From Streptomyces parvulus (GTDB lineage Bacteria > Actinomycetota > Actinomycetes > Streptomycetales > Streptomycetaceae), in the NCBI RefSeq assembly GCF_014648855.1, contig NZ_BMRX01000018.1, positions 62,001-126,000 of the forward strand: a DNA stretch of 64,000 nucleotides, in the 5' to 3' direction. Position numbers and translations under genes: made by a program. Below, one piece after another: positions 50,070-57,891 of this stretch (its first letter is position 1; each line of letters opens with the position of its first letter). The notes under the pieces are model-generated. The model ran no database searches, was not told the origin of the DNA, and worked only from the letters and a program-made list of their open reading frames with translations.

Positions 50070-51626
50070 TCACTTCACCGCGCGGAGCGCGTCGACGACG
50101 CCGAAGCCGTAGAAGCCGTTGACGCGCGCGCCGCCCTCGCACGTGGCGTCCTGCGCGCCGTCGCCGTCCTGGTCGTAGGAGCCGGGGCAGCCGGGGTTGT
50201 CCGCCTGGGCCTTGAGCAGCGACTGGAGCACGGCCGGCGAGGCGTGGCGGTACTTCGACTTCAGCAGCGCGGCGACGCCCGCCGCGTGCGGCGACGCCAT
50301 CGACGTGCCCTGCAGGAAGCCGTACTGGCCGTTCGGCATCGTCGACAGGATGCGGCCGTTCTTCGACGGCGTGTCCGGGACCTGGTAGCGCCCGTCGCCG
50401 CCCGGCGCGGCGACGTCGACGACGCCCTTGCCGTACGACGAGTAGTACGACTTCTCCTCGTCGACGCCCGTGGCGCTCACGGTGACGACACCCGGCAGCT
50501 GGGTCGGGACGTCGTAGCACTCGTGCGGGTCGATGGTCCGGGTGACCGGCGTGGAGTCGTCGGGGCTGGAGTCGTCGACGATCGCGTCGGAGTCCAGGTC
50601 GTGGTTGGAGTTGCCCGCGGAGGCGAGGTGCAGGGTGCCCTTGCGCTGGGCGTAGAGCTGGGCCCGGTTGACCGCGTCGACGATCGCCCGCTGGTCGGGG
50701 TCGTCCATGCAGTTGTACAGCCACGGGTCCACGTAGTAGCTGTTGTTGGTGATCTCCACCCCGTGGTCGGCGGCGAACACGAAGGCGCACACCACGTTCT
50801 CGGGGTAGAAGAGCCCGTTGTCCGGGTCGCTCACCTTGATGCTCGACACCTTCACGCCCGGTGCGACACCGGCGACGCCGACGCCGTTGCGGGCGGCGGC
50901 TATCTCGCCGGCCACGTGGGTGCCGTGGTAGTCCTCGGCGGTGTACGGCCGCCAGGCGCCCGCACTGGTGTCCGCCGTGCCGCCGACGCAGTTGGCGGAC
51001 TGCGAGGCGGAGAAGTTCGGGGCGAGATCGGGGTGGGTGTCGTCGACGCCGGTGTCGATCACGGCGACGGTGACGCGGGAGCTGCCCGGGTTGATCTTCG
51101 CGGCCTGGTCGGCGCCTATCGCGCGCAGGTCCCACTGGTCCGCTTCCAGCGGCTCGCCCGCCCCCGCGGCCCGCGACGCCCGCGCGGTGCGCTCGGCCTG
51201 CTCGGCGGAGAGCGGCTCGGCGGCGCCCTGGTCCGTCGTCCCGGCCGCCGTCAGCGGCGCCGTGCGGGTCGCGCCCGCCGACTGCACGCCGCGGACCTCG
51301 CGCATCGCGGCGGCGAAGCCGGGGTCGGCCGAGTGGGCGACGATCACGCCGATCTTCCCGTAGGCGGCGACCACGGTGCCGCCCGCTGCGGCGACGGCAC
51401 GCTCCACGGCCGCGACCGTCCGCCGGTCCGTGCGGGTGTTGACGACGTACGCCAGCTTCGGCCCGTCCGCGGCCCGGCCGGCCCGCGCCTCCTGGGCGGC
51501 GGCCTCCGCGCCCGGGGCGGCCGACGCGGCCGCCGGCAGGAAGCCGAGCGACGCCGTCAGCGAGAGCACGACCGGCACCGCGAGCGCGAACCCGCGTCTG
51601 GAGCGCGGGGAACGCAGATGATCCAT
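50070..51626 (-). CDS. Secreted S8 family serine peptidase (subtilisin-like), first of a tandem pair
   Basis: This 518-residue preproenzyme has a signal peptide (FALAVPVVLSLTASLGFLPA), a propeptide (LAYVVNTRTDRRT, VIVAHSADPGFAAAM) and catalytic Asp191 (AVIDTGVDDTHPDL), His234 (DYHGTHVAGEIAA) and Ser442 (LQGTSMASPHAAGVAAL). The C-terminus has Cys-containing, Asp-rich calcium-like loops (CPGSYDQDGDGAQDATC), also present in the paralogue (DIDGDGKVDAVCEG). It is divergent from the DUF485/acetate transporter unit, with a 265-bp control region between. Confidence 0.93.
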   Translation of the reverse strand: MDHLRSPRSRRGFALAVPVVLSLTASLGFLPAAASAAPGAEAAAQEARAGRAADGPKLAYVVNTRTDRRTVAAVERAVAAAGGTVVAAYGKIGVIVAHSADPGFAAAMREVRGVQSAGATRTAPLTAAGTTDQGAAEPLSAEQAERTARASRAAGAGEPLEADQWDLRAIGADQAAKINPGSSRVTVAVIDTGVDDTHPDLAPNFSASQSANCVGGTADTSAGAWRPYTAEDYHGTHVAGEIAAARNGVGVAGVAPGVKVSSIKVSDPDNGLFYPENVVCAFVFAADHGVEITNNSYYVDPWLYNCMDDPDQRAIVDAVNRAQLYAQRKGTLHLASAGNSNHDLDSDAIVDDSSPDDSTPVTRTIDPHECYDVPTQLPGVVTVSATGVDEEKSYYSSYGKGVVDVAAPGGDGRYQVPDTPSKNGRILSTMPNGQYGFLQGTSMASPHAAGVAALLKSKYRHASPAVLQSLLKAQADNPGCPGSYDQDGDGAQDATCEGGARVNGFYGFGVVDALRAVK

Positions 51627-51720
51627 GGGGTCTCCACATCATCCGGTAACGAAACCGGCCCGAGACACGGGTGGTGCTCGGGCAGGTACATGACGGAGTG
51701 GTGCAGGGTGAAGCTATCCC

Positions 51721-51763
51721 CCGAAGTCGCTGGCCAGCAATGACCCACCGAGGGCGACTTCGG
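51721..51763. promoter_or_regulatory. Nested inverted repeats between the protease and acetate transporter promoters
   Basis: CCGAAGTCGC (51721-51730) is repeated inverted as GCGACTTCGG (51754-51763), a perfect 10-bp pair with 23 bp between. The palindrome GCTGGCCAGC (51729-51738) overlaps the left arm. Position midway between divergent genes suggests an operator. Confidence 0.5.
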
Positions 51764-51812
51764 AAAGTGCCCGCCGCGTTGAACCGGTCCCCGCGGGGCG
51801 CCGTGTCGTTGG

Positions 51813-51843
51813 ACAGGGAGCCCGAGCACGACCAGCTCCCTGT
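51813..51843 (+). other. Hairpin in the DUF485 leader
   Basis: ACAGGGAGC (51813-51821) and GCTCCCTGT (51835-51843) form a perfect 9-bp stem with a 13-base loop, about 50 bp before the start at 51892. It may be a leader structure or operator. Confidence 0.45.
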
Positions 51844-51891
51844 GAGAACACCGAGGTCCAAGCCGCTATGACCGTCGTACGAGGAGACTCC

Positions 51892-52248
51892 GTGGCCCCC
51901 GACGCACCGCCCCCCTCGAAAGAGGAACGCGCACTTCCCTCCGCCGAGGAGTTCTCCGAAGTGCAGCAGAGCGCCGAGTTCGCCGAACTGCGCCGCTCCT
52001 TCCGCTCCTTCGCGTTCCCGCTGACGATCGCGTTCGTCGTCTGGTACCTGCTCTACGTGCTGCTGTCGAACTACGCCGGCGGCTTCATGGGCACGAAGCT
52101 CTTCGGCAACATCAACGTCGCCTTCGTCTTCGGCATCGCCCAGTTCGTCACCACGTTCCTCATCGCCTGGTGGTACTCGCGGCACGCCGCCGCGCAGCTC
52201 GACCCCAAGGCCGAGGCCATCAAGTCCCGGATGGAGGGCGGCGCATGA
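51892..52248 (+). CDS. DUF485 domain membrane protein
   Basis: This 118-residue protein has two membrane segments (FPLTIAFVVWYLLYVLLSNYAG and VAFVFGIAQFVTTFLIAWWYS), the DUF485 pattern usually encoded beside acetate symporters. GTG at 51892 is preferred with GAGGAG 5 bases upstream; an ATG at 51868 in frame is possible. Its TGA overlaps the ATG of the transporter gene, so the two are coupled and probably function together. Confidence 0.88.
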   Translation: MAPDAPPPSKEERALPSAEEFSEVQQSAEFAELRRSFRSFAFPLTIAFVVWYLLYVLLSNYAGGFMGTKLFGNINVAFVFGIAQFVTTFLIAWWYSRHAAAQLDPKAEAIKSRMEGGA

Positions 52249-53879
52249 GCCCCGCACAGACCGTTCTCGCCGCCGAACTGGCCGCCAACGAGGCCAGCGA
52301 GCACCGGCCGCTGATCATCACGCTGTTCGCGGTCTTCGTCCTCGCCACCCTCGGCATCACCGTGTGGGCGGGCCGCCAGACCAAGGACGCCGCCGACTTC
52401 TACGCGGGCGGCCGCCAGTTCAGCGCCTTCCAGAACGGCCTCGCCGTCTCCGGCGACTACATGTCCGCCGCGTCCTTCCTCGGTATCGCCGGCGCGATCG
52501 CCCTCTTTGGCTACGACGGCTTCCTGTACTCCATCGGCTTCCTGGTCGCCTGGCTGGTCGCCCTGCTCCTGGTGGCCGAGCCGCTGCGGAACTCCGGCCG
52601 CTACACCATGGGTGACGTCCTCGCGTACCGCATGCGCCAGCGCCCCGTGCGCACCGCCGCCGGCACCTCCACGATCGTCGTCTCGATCTTCTACCTGCTG
52701 GCCCAGATGGCGGGCGCCGGCGTCCTGGTCTCGCTGCTGCTCGGCATCACCTCCGACGCCGGCAAGATCCTCATCGTCGCCCTGGTCGGCGTCCTGATGA
52801 TCGTGTACGTCTCCATCGGCGGCATGAAGGGCACCACCTGGGTCCAGATGGTCAAGGCCGTGCTGCTGATCGGCGGCACCATCCTGATCACCTTCCTGGT
52901 GCTGCTGAAGTTCGACTTCAACATCTCCGACCTGCTCGGCACCGCCGCCGAGAAGAGCGGCCACGGCGCCGCCTTCCTCGAACCCGGCCTCCAGTACGGC
53001 ATCAACGGGACGACCAAGCTGGACTTCATCTCCCTGGGCATCGCCCTGGTCCTCGGCACGGCCGGCCTGCCGCACATCCTGATCCGCTTCTACACGGTGC
53101 CCAACGCCAAGGCCGCCCGTAAGTCCGTGAACTGGGCGATCGGCATCATCGGCGCCTTCTACCTGATGACCATCGCGCTCGGTTTCGGCGCCGCCGCGCT
53201 CGTCGGCCCCAAGGAGATCACCGAGTCCAACCCGTCCGGCAACACGGCGGCACCCCTGCTCGCCCTGCACGTCGGCGGCGTCGACTCGGCCTGGGGCGCG
53301 ATCCTGCTCGCGACGATCTCGGCGGTGGCCTTCGCGACCATCCTCGCCGTGGTCGCCGGCCTCACCCTCGCCTCGTCCTCGTCCTTCGCGCACGACATCT
53401 ACGCCAACGTCATCCGCAGGGGCCAGGCCACCGAGAAGGAGGAGATGCGGGCGGCCCGCTGGGCCACCGTCTTCATCGGCATCGTCTCCATCGCGCTCGG
53501 CGCCCTCGCCCGCGACCTGAACGTGGCCGGCCTGGTCGCCCTGGCCTTCGCCGTCGCCGCGTCCGCCAACCTGCCGACCATCCTCTACAGCCTCTTCTGG
53601 AAGCGCTTCACCACCCAGGGCGCCCTCTGGTCGATCTACGGCGGCCTGATCGTCGCCGTCGGCCTGGTGCTGTTCTCGCCGGTGGTCTCCGGCGACCCGA
53701 AGGCGATGTTTCCGGACGTCGACTTCGCCTGGTTCCCGCTGAAGAACCCGGGCCTGATCTCCATCCCGTTCGGCTTCCTGATGGGCTGGCTCGGCACGGT
53801 CCTGTCCAAGGAGGAGCCCGACAAGGCGAAGTACGCCGAACTGGAGGTCCGGTCCCTGACCGGCACCGGAGCGCACTGA
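52245..53879 (+). CDS. Cation/acetate symporter (ActP-like, sodium:solute symporter family)
   Basis: This 544-residue permease has about 13 membrane segments and the SSS-family signature regions: DFYAGGRQFSAFQNGLAVSGDYMSAASFLGIAGAIA, then GLPHILIRFYTVPNAKAARKS, and LASSSSFAHDIYAN. The DUF485 gene just upstream supports an acetate or short monocarboxylate substrate. A strong hairpin follows the stop. Confidence 0.9.
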   Translation: MSPAQTVLAAELAANEASEHRPLIITLFAVFVLATLGITVWAGRQTKDAADFYAGGRQFSAFQNGLAVSGDYMSAASFLGIAGAIALFGYDGFLYSIGFLVAWLVALLLVAEPLRNSGRYTMGDVLAYRMRQRPVRTAAGTSTIVVSIFYLLAQMAGAGVLVSLLLGITSDAGKILIVALVGVLMIVYVSIGGMKGTTWVQMVKAVLLIGGTILITFLVLLKFDFNISDLLGTAAEKSGHGAAFLEPGLQYGINGTTKLDFISLGIALVLGTAGLPHILIRFYTVPNAKAARKSVNWAIGIIGAFYLMTIALGFGAAALVGPKEITESNPSGNTAAPLLALHVGGVDSAWGAILLATISAVAFATILAVVAGLTLASSSSFAHDIYANVIRRGQATEKEEMRAARWATVFIGIVSIALGALARDLNVAGLVALAFAVAASANLPTILYSLFWKRFTTQGALWSIYGGLIVAVGLVLFSPVVSGDPKAMFPDVDFAWFPLKNPGLISIPFGFLMGWLGTVLSKEEPDKAKYAELEVRSLTGTGAH

Positions 53880-53893
53880 CCCGGCCCGTACGC

Positions 53894-53944
53894 GGCCCCG
53901 TCGTAGATCCCTACGACGGGGCCGAGCCGTACGTCGTAGGGATC
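53894..53944 (+). terminator. Two mutually exclusive 13-bp hairpins between the acetate symporter gene and moaA
   Basis: Segment A (GGCCCCGTCGTAG, 53894-53906) pairs perfectly with B (CTACGACGGGGCC, 53911-53923) over a 4-base loop, a typical terminator shape. B's overlapping part (GATCCCTACGACG, 53906-53918) also pairs perfectly with C (CGTCGTAGGGATC, 53932-53944). Only one can form at a time. It may be a simple terminator with a mirrored arm or an attenuator for moaA, 92 bp downstream. Confidence 0.75.
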
Positions 53945-54035
53945 GGCCCCCTGTGGATGTCGGACCGGTCACGTAGGCTCGCAGGTGTAGGAGGAGTCAA
54001 CGCTCCGCCGATCCGCGTCGAGGGAGGGGGCCCAC

Positions 54036-55025
54036 GTGCTCATCGACACCTACGGCCGAGTGGCCACCGACCTGAGGGTCTCGCTCACCGACCGGTGCAA
54101 CCTGCGCTGCACCTACTGCATGCCCGAAGAGGGCCTCCAGTGGCTGGCCAAGCCCGACCTGCTCACGGACGACGAGATCGTCCGCCTCATCGACATCGCG
54201 GTCACCCACCTCGGTATCGAGGAGGTCCGCTTCACCGGCGGGGAGCCGCTGCTGCGGCCCGGCCTGGTCGGCATCGTCGAGCGCGTCGCCGCCCTCGGCC
54301 CGCGCCCCCGGATGTCCCTCACCACCAACGGCATCGGCCTCAGGCGCACGGCGACGGCCCTGAAGGCGGCGGGCCTGGACCGGGTCAACGTCTCGCTGGA
54401 CACCCTGCGCCCCGACGTCTTCAAGACCCTCACCCGCCGTGACCGTCACAAGGACGTCCTGGAAGGCCTGGCCGCCGCCCGCGAGGCCGGGCTGACCCCG
54501 GTGAAGGTCAACAGCGTCCTGATGCCGGGGCTCAACGCCGACGAGGCCCCCGCCCTGCTGGCCTGGGCCGTCGAGCACGACTACGAGCTGCGGTTCATCG
54601 AGCAGATGCCCCTGGACGCCCAGCACGGCTGGAAGCGCGACGGCATGGTCACCGCCGGTGACATCCTGGAGTCCCTGCGCACCCGCTTCGAGCTGACCGC
54701 CGAGGGCTCCGAAGAGCGCGGCTCCGCGCCCGCCGAGCGCTGGATCGTGGACGGCGGCCCGCACCGCGTCGGCGTCATCGCCTCCGTCACCCGCCCGTTC
54801 TGCTCGGCTTGCGACCGCACCCGTCTGACCGCCGACGGCCAGGTGCGCACCTGCCTCTTCGCCCGCGAGGAGACGGATCTGCGCGCCGCCCTGCGCTCCG
54901 AGGCCCCCGACGAGGAGATCGCCCGCATCTGGCGCCTGGCCATGTGGGGCAAGAAGGCCGGCGCCGGTCTCGACGACCCGACGTTCGTACAGCCCGACCG
55001 GCCCATGTCGGCGATCGGGGGCTAA
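54036..55025 (+). CDS. moaA: GTP 3',8-cyclase (molybdenum cofactor biosynthesis)
   Basis: This 329-residue radical SAM enzyme begins molybdopterin synthesis by rearranging GTP. The N-terminal cluster ligands are Cys21, Cys25 and Cys28 (LTDRCNLRCTYCMPEEG), and the C-terminal cluster ligands are Cys256, Cys259 and Cys273 (FCSACDRTRLTADGQVRTCLF). GGEPLLRPG and the C-terminal Gly-Gly, needed for catalysis, are present. GTG 54036 with GGAGGGGG 5 bases upstream. Confidence 0.96.
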   Translation: MLIDTYGRVATDLRVSLTDRCNLRCTYCMPEEGLQWLAKPDLLTDDEIVRLIDIAVTHLGIEEVRFTGGEPLLRPGLVGIVERVAALGPRPRMSLTTNGIGLRRTATALKAAGLDRVNVSLDTLRPDVFKTLTRRDRHKDVLEGLAAAREAGLTPVKVNSVLMPGLNADEAPALLAWAVEHDYELRFIEQMPLDAQHGWKRDGMVTAGDILESLRTRFELTAEGSEERGSAPAERWIVDGGPHRVGVIASVTRPFCSACDRTRLTADGQVRTCLFAREETDLRAALRSEAPDEEIARIWRLAMWGKKAGAGLDDPTFVQPDRPMSAIGG

Positions 55026-55049
55026 CCCGCGAGGCCGCGCGGACTCGGC

Positions 55050-55295
55050 CTACGGGGCGCCGGGGGACTCCCACTCGGCCAGCGGGACCACGTCCTTGAG
55101 GAAGCCCCGCAGGTCGAGGAAGCTCGACAGGTGCTCCCGGTGCTCCTCGCAGGCGATCCACGTCTTGCGCCGCTCGGGCGTGTGGATCTTCGGGTTGTTC
55201 CATGCCAGCACCCACACGGCGGCCGCGCGGCAGCCCTTGGCGGAGCAGACCGGGGCGGCTTCCGGGGCGCTGTCCGGGGCGGTGTCGTCACTCAC
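55050..55295 (-). CDS. Small Cys-containing hypothetical protein
   Basis: This 81-residue protein has a Cys-rich start (PVCSAKGCRAAAVWVLAWNNP), a middle with CEEHREHLSSFLDLRGF and an end DVVPLAEWESP. Three Cys and a His could bind a metal. It is well conserved in my memory of Streptomyces but without function. GTG 55295 follows GAGACG. It converges with moaA. Confidence 0.75.
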   Translation of the reverse strand: MSDDTAPDSAPEAAPVCSAKGCRAAAVWVLAWNNPKIHTPERRKTWIACEEHREHLSSFLDLRGFLKDVVPLAEWESPGAP

Positions 55296-55323
55296 AGTTC
55301 GTCTCACAGGTCCACACAAAAGG

Positions 55324-55361
55324 CGACGCCGAGCAGCCACGGGGGGAGCTGCCCGGCGTCG
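55324..55361 (-). terminator. Terminator for the DUF3099 gene
   Basis: CGACGCCG-A-GCAGC (55324-55337) pairs with GCTGC-C-CGGCGTCG (55347-55361 region), 13 pairs with one unpaired base on each side. On the minus strand the stem is followed by CTTTTGTG (55313-55320), a short U-run unusual in this GC-rich genome. Confidence 0.75.
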
Positions 55362-55506
55362 GTCCGTCGCTCCGACGGGGGATGCGGAGCGCGTACGAAG
55401 TATGTCACGGGTCACCCTGGGCCCGGCACCGGAACCACACGATTCATCTGAGCATTTCTTCTGCCTGGCGTGGAATGCACGCCCCCTCCGGAAGGGGCTT
55501 CCGCGG

Positions 55507-55917
55507 TTACGGCCTGTCGCGCGACTCGCCCGCCGCACCCGGCGACGGGTCGGACATCGCGTCCTGCTGCGGACCGGAACGCGCGGCACCGCCACCGGCG
55601 CCGTCGTCCGCCCGCGGCGGCATGATCATCGGCGGCGTCGGCACCGTCACGAACGTCGTGGGCAAGGATGGCGCGTTCTCGCGCCCCGCGTTGGCGATCA
55701 CCACCGCGATGTAGGGCAGGACCACGCCGAGCACCAGGGCCACGATCGCGACGTGCCGCTCCACGTTCCACAGGCAGGCCGCGAGGACCACCGACACGGT
55801 GCGGACCGACATCGAGATGACGTACCGGCGCTGCCGCGCGCGCACGTCGTCCTGGAGACCCGTCCGGGCCCCGGTGATCCGGAACACCTCGACGCCGCCG
55901 GCACTCTGCTTACGCAT
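55507..55917 (-). CDS. DUF3099 family membrane protein
   Basis: This 136-residue protein has an N-terminal ITGARTGLQDDVRARQRRYVISMSVRTV motif and two membrane segments (SVVLAACLWNV.. and VAIVALVLGVVLPYIAVVIAN), then a disordered Pro/Asp tail. The family is known only in Actinobacteria and lacks a described function. Confidence 0.85.
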   Translation of the reverse strand: MRKQSAGGVEVFRITGARTGLQDDVRARQRRYVISMSVRTVSVVLAACLWNVERHVAIVALVLGVVLPYIAVVIANAGRENAPSLPTTFVTVPTPPMIMPPRADDGAGGGAARSGPQQDAMSDPSPGAAGESRDRP

Positions 55918-56178
55918 CCGGTTCCACCATCCGCCCGCTCGGACCGTCCCCGCCCCGCTGCCGTCCGTGGCCGCTCGGGGACACCGGTCCCGGACAACTC
56001 ACCACGTTACGCCGCGCCCGCGCCGCCCACGAGACCGGGGCACCCACTCGGCGCCCGCCGAACGCGCGGTGACGGGGCCGCCCGGGGTACCCCGTTCGGA
56101 CGTATCCGGCATGCGCCGTACGCGGTACGGCCGAAGACTGGCGGCAATGCTCGCGTTGAGCCGTACGAGGAGGCAGTC

Positions 56179-56460
56179 ATGGGCTGGTTGTGGGCGATCA
56201 TCGTCGGATTCGTGCTCGGGCTCATCGCCAAGGCGATCATCCCCGGCAAGCAGCACAGCCCCCTGTGGCTGACCACCATCTTCGGCATGCTGGGCGCGAT
56301 CGTCGGCAACGCGGTGGCCCGGGCGGCCGGGGTGGACGCGACCTCGGGCATCGACTGGTGGCGGCACATCTTCCAGCTGGTCGCGGCGATCATCATCGTC
56401 GCCCTCGGTGACGCCGCCTACATGGCGGTGCGCGGCAACAAGAAGCGCGGCCGGGCCTGA
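56179..56460 (+). CDS. GlsB/YeaQ/YmgE family stress response membrane protein
   Basis: This 93-residue protein has three membrane segments: MGWLWAIIVGFVLGLIAKAIIPG, TTIFGMLGAIVGNAVARAAG and IFQLVAAIIIVALGDAAYMAV. GlsB-type proteins accompany Asp23/Gls24 stress systems, and an Asp23 operon lies at 40 kb. ATG 56179 has GAGGAGG 5 bases upstream. Confidence 0.9.
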   Translation: MGWLWAIIVGFVLGLIAKAIIPGKQHSPLWLTTIFGMLGAIVGNAVARAAGVDATSGIDWWRHIFQLVAAIIIVALGDAAYMAVRGNKKRGRA

Positions 56461-56501
56461 CGGCGGGCGCTCCGCCCCCCGACCGCGGGCGCCGCGCACA
56501 C

Positions 56502-56545
56502 CACGGGGCGGCCCCGGCACCGTGAGATGCCGGGGCCGCCCCGTG
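56502..56545. terminator. Bidirectional terminator between the GlsB-like gene and tyrS
   Basis: An 18-bp perfect stem: 56502-56519 (CACGGGGCGGCCCCGGCA) with 56528-56545, loop of 8. The flanking genes converge on it. Confidence 0.88.
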
Positions 56546-56551
56546 CCGTGC

Positions 56552-57820
56552 TCAGGCGCCGGTGACCTCGACCGCGGCGAGGCTCTTCTTGCCGCGGCGC
56601 AGCACCAGCCAGCGTCCGTGCAGCAGGTCCTCCGCGGCGGGGACCGCGTCCTCGGCGGTGACCTTGGCGTTGTTCACGTAGGCACCGCCCTCCTTCACCG
56701 TGCGGCGGGCGGCGGACTTGCTGGCGACCAGGCCGACCTCGGCGAAGAGGTCGACGACCGGGGCCGGCTCGGCGACCCGGACGTGCGGCACCTCGGAGAG
56801 GGCCGCGGCGAGCGTCCCGGCGTCGAGAGCGGCGAGGTCGCCCTGGCCGAAGAGGGCCTTGGACGCGGCGATCACGGCGGCCGTCTGGTCGGCGCCGTGC
56901 ACCAGCGTCGTCAGCTCCTCGGCCAGCGCGCGCTGCGCGGCCCGGGCCTGCGGCCGCTCCTCGGTCTGCCGCTCCAGCTCCTCCAGCTCCGCGCGGGACT
57001 TGAAGGACAGGATCCGCATGTAGCCCGAGATGTCCCGGTCGTCCACGTTCAACCAGAACTGGTAGAACGCGTACGGGGTGGTCATCTCCGGGTCCAGCCA
57101 GACCGCGCCGCCCTCGGTCTTGCCGAACTTGGTGCCGTCGGCCTTGGTCATCAGCGGCGTCGCGTAGGCGTGGACGCCGGCGTCCGGCTCCAGGCGGTGC
57201 AGCAGGTCGAGGCCGGCCGTGAGGTTGCCCCACTGGTCGCTGCCGCCCTGCTGCATCGTGCAGCCGTACCTCCGGTAGAGCTGGAGGAAGTCCATGGCCT
57301 GGAGCAGCTGGTAGCTGAACTCCGTGTAGCTGATGCCCTCGGAGGACTCCAGACGCCGGGCGACAGAGTCCTTGGTCAGCATCTTGTTGACCCGGAAGTG
57401 CTTGCCGATGTCCCGCAGGAACTCGATGGCCGACAGGCCCTCGGTCCAGTCGAGGTTGTTGACCATCACGGCCGCGTTCTCGCCCTCGAAGGTCAGGAAC
57501 GGCTCGATCTGGCCGCGCAGCCGGTCGACCCAGCCCGCGACGGTCTCCGGCGAGTTCAGCGTGCGCTCCGCGGTCGGGCGCGGGTCGCCGATCTGGCCCG
57601 TCGCGCCGCCGACCAGCGCCAGCGGCCGGTGGCCGGCCTGCTGGAGCCGGCGCACGGTGAGCACCTGCACCAGGTGCCCCACGTGCAGCGACGGCGCGGT
57701 CGGGTCGAAACCGCAATAGAACGTGACCGGACCGTCCGCGAGAGCCTTGCGCAAAGCGTCCTCGTCGGTGGACTGGGCGAACAGCCCGCGCCACTTCAGC
57801 TCGTCGACGATGTCCGTCAC
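56552..57820 (-). CDS. tyrS: Tyrosyl-tRNA synthetase
   Basis: This 422-residue class I synthetase charges tRNA-Tyr. The HIGH motif is HVGH (46-49) in FDPTAPSLHVGHLVQ, the tyrosine pocket includes YTEFSYQLLQAMDF, the KMSKS equivalent is KFGKT in ADGTKFGKTEGGAVW, and the C-terminus (RTVKEGGAYVNNAKVTAEDAV) is an S4 RNA-binding domain. I see no T-box upstream. Confidence 0.97.
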   Translation of the reverse strand: MTDIVDELKWRGLFAQSTDEDALRKALADGPVTFYCGFDPTAPSLHVGHLVQVLTVRRLQQAGHRPLALVGGATGQIGDPRPTAERTLNSPETVAGWVDRLRGQIEPFLTFEGENAAVMVNNLDWTEGLSAIEFLRDIGKHFRVNKMLTKDSVARRLESSEGISYTEFSYQLLQAMDFLQLYRRYGCTMQQGGSDQWGNLTAGLDLLHRLEPDAGVHAYATPLMTKADGTKFGKTEGGAVWLDPEMTTPYAFYQFWLNVDDRDISGYMRILSFKSRAELEELERQTEERPQARAAQRALAEELTTLVHGADQTAAVIAASKALFGQGDLAALDAGTLAAALSEVPHVRVAEPAPVVDLFAEVGLVASKSAARRTVKEGGAYVNNAKVTAEDAVPAAEDLLHGRWLVLRRGKKSLAAVEVTGA

Positions 57821-57891
57821 GGTTCTCGTGTCTCCTACGTGCTCATACGGTGCGTGGTCTTCGGACGGCCGGGTGACGGCCGACTACGAGG

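Noticed and set aside
57821..57891. T-box leader for tyrS
   Set aside because: The gap between the TldE stop and tyrS start is only about 70 bp and shows no T-box sequence or specifier hairpin.
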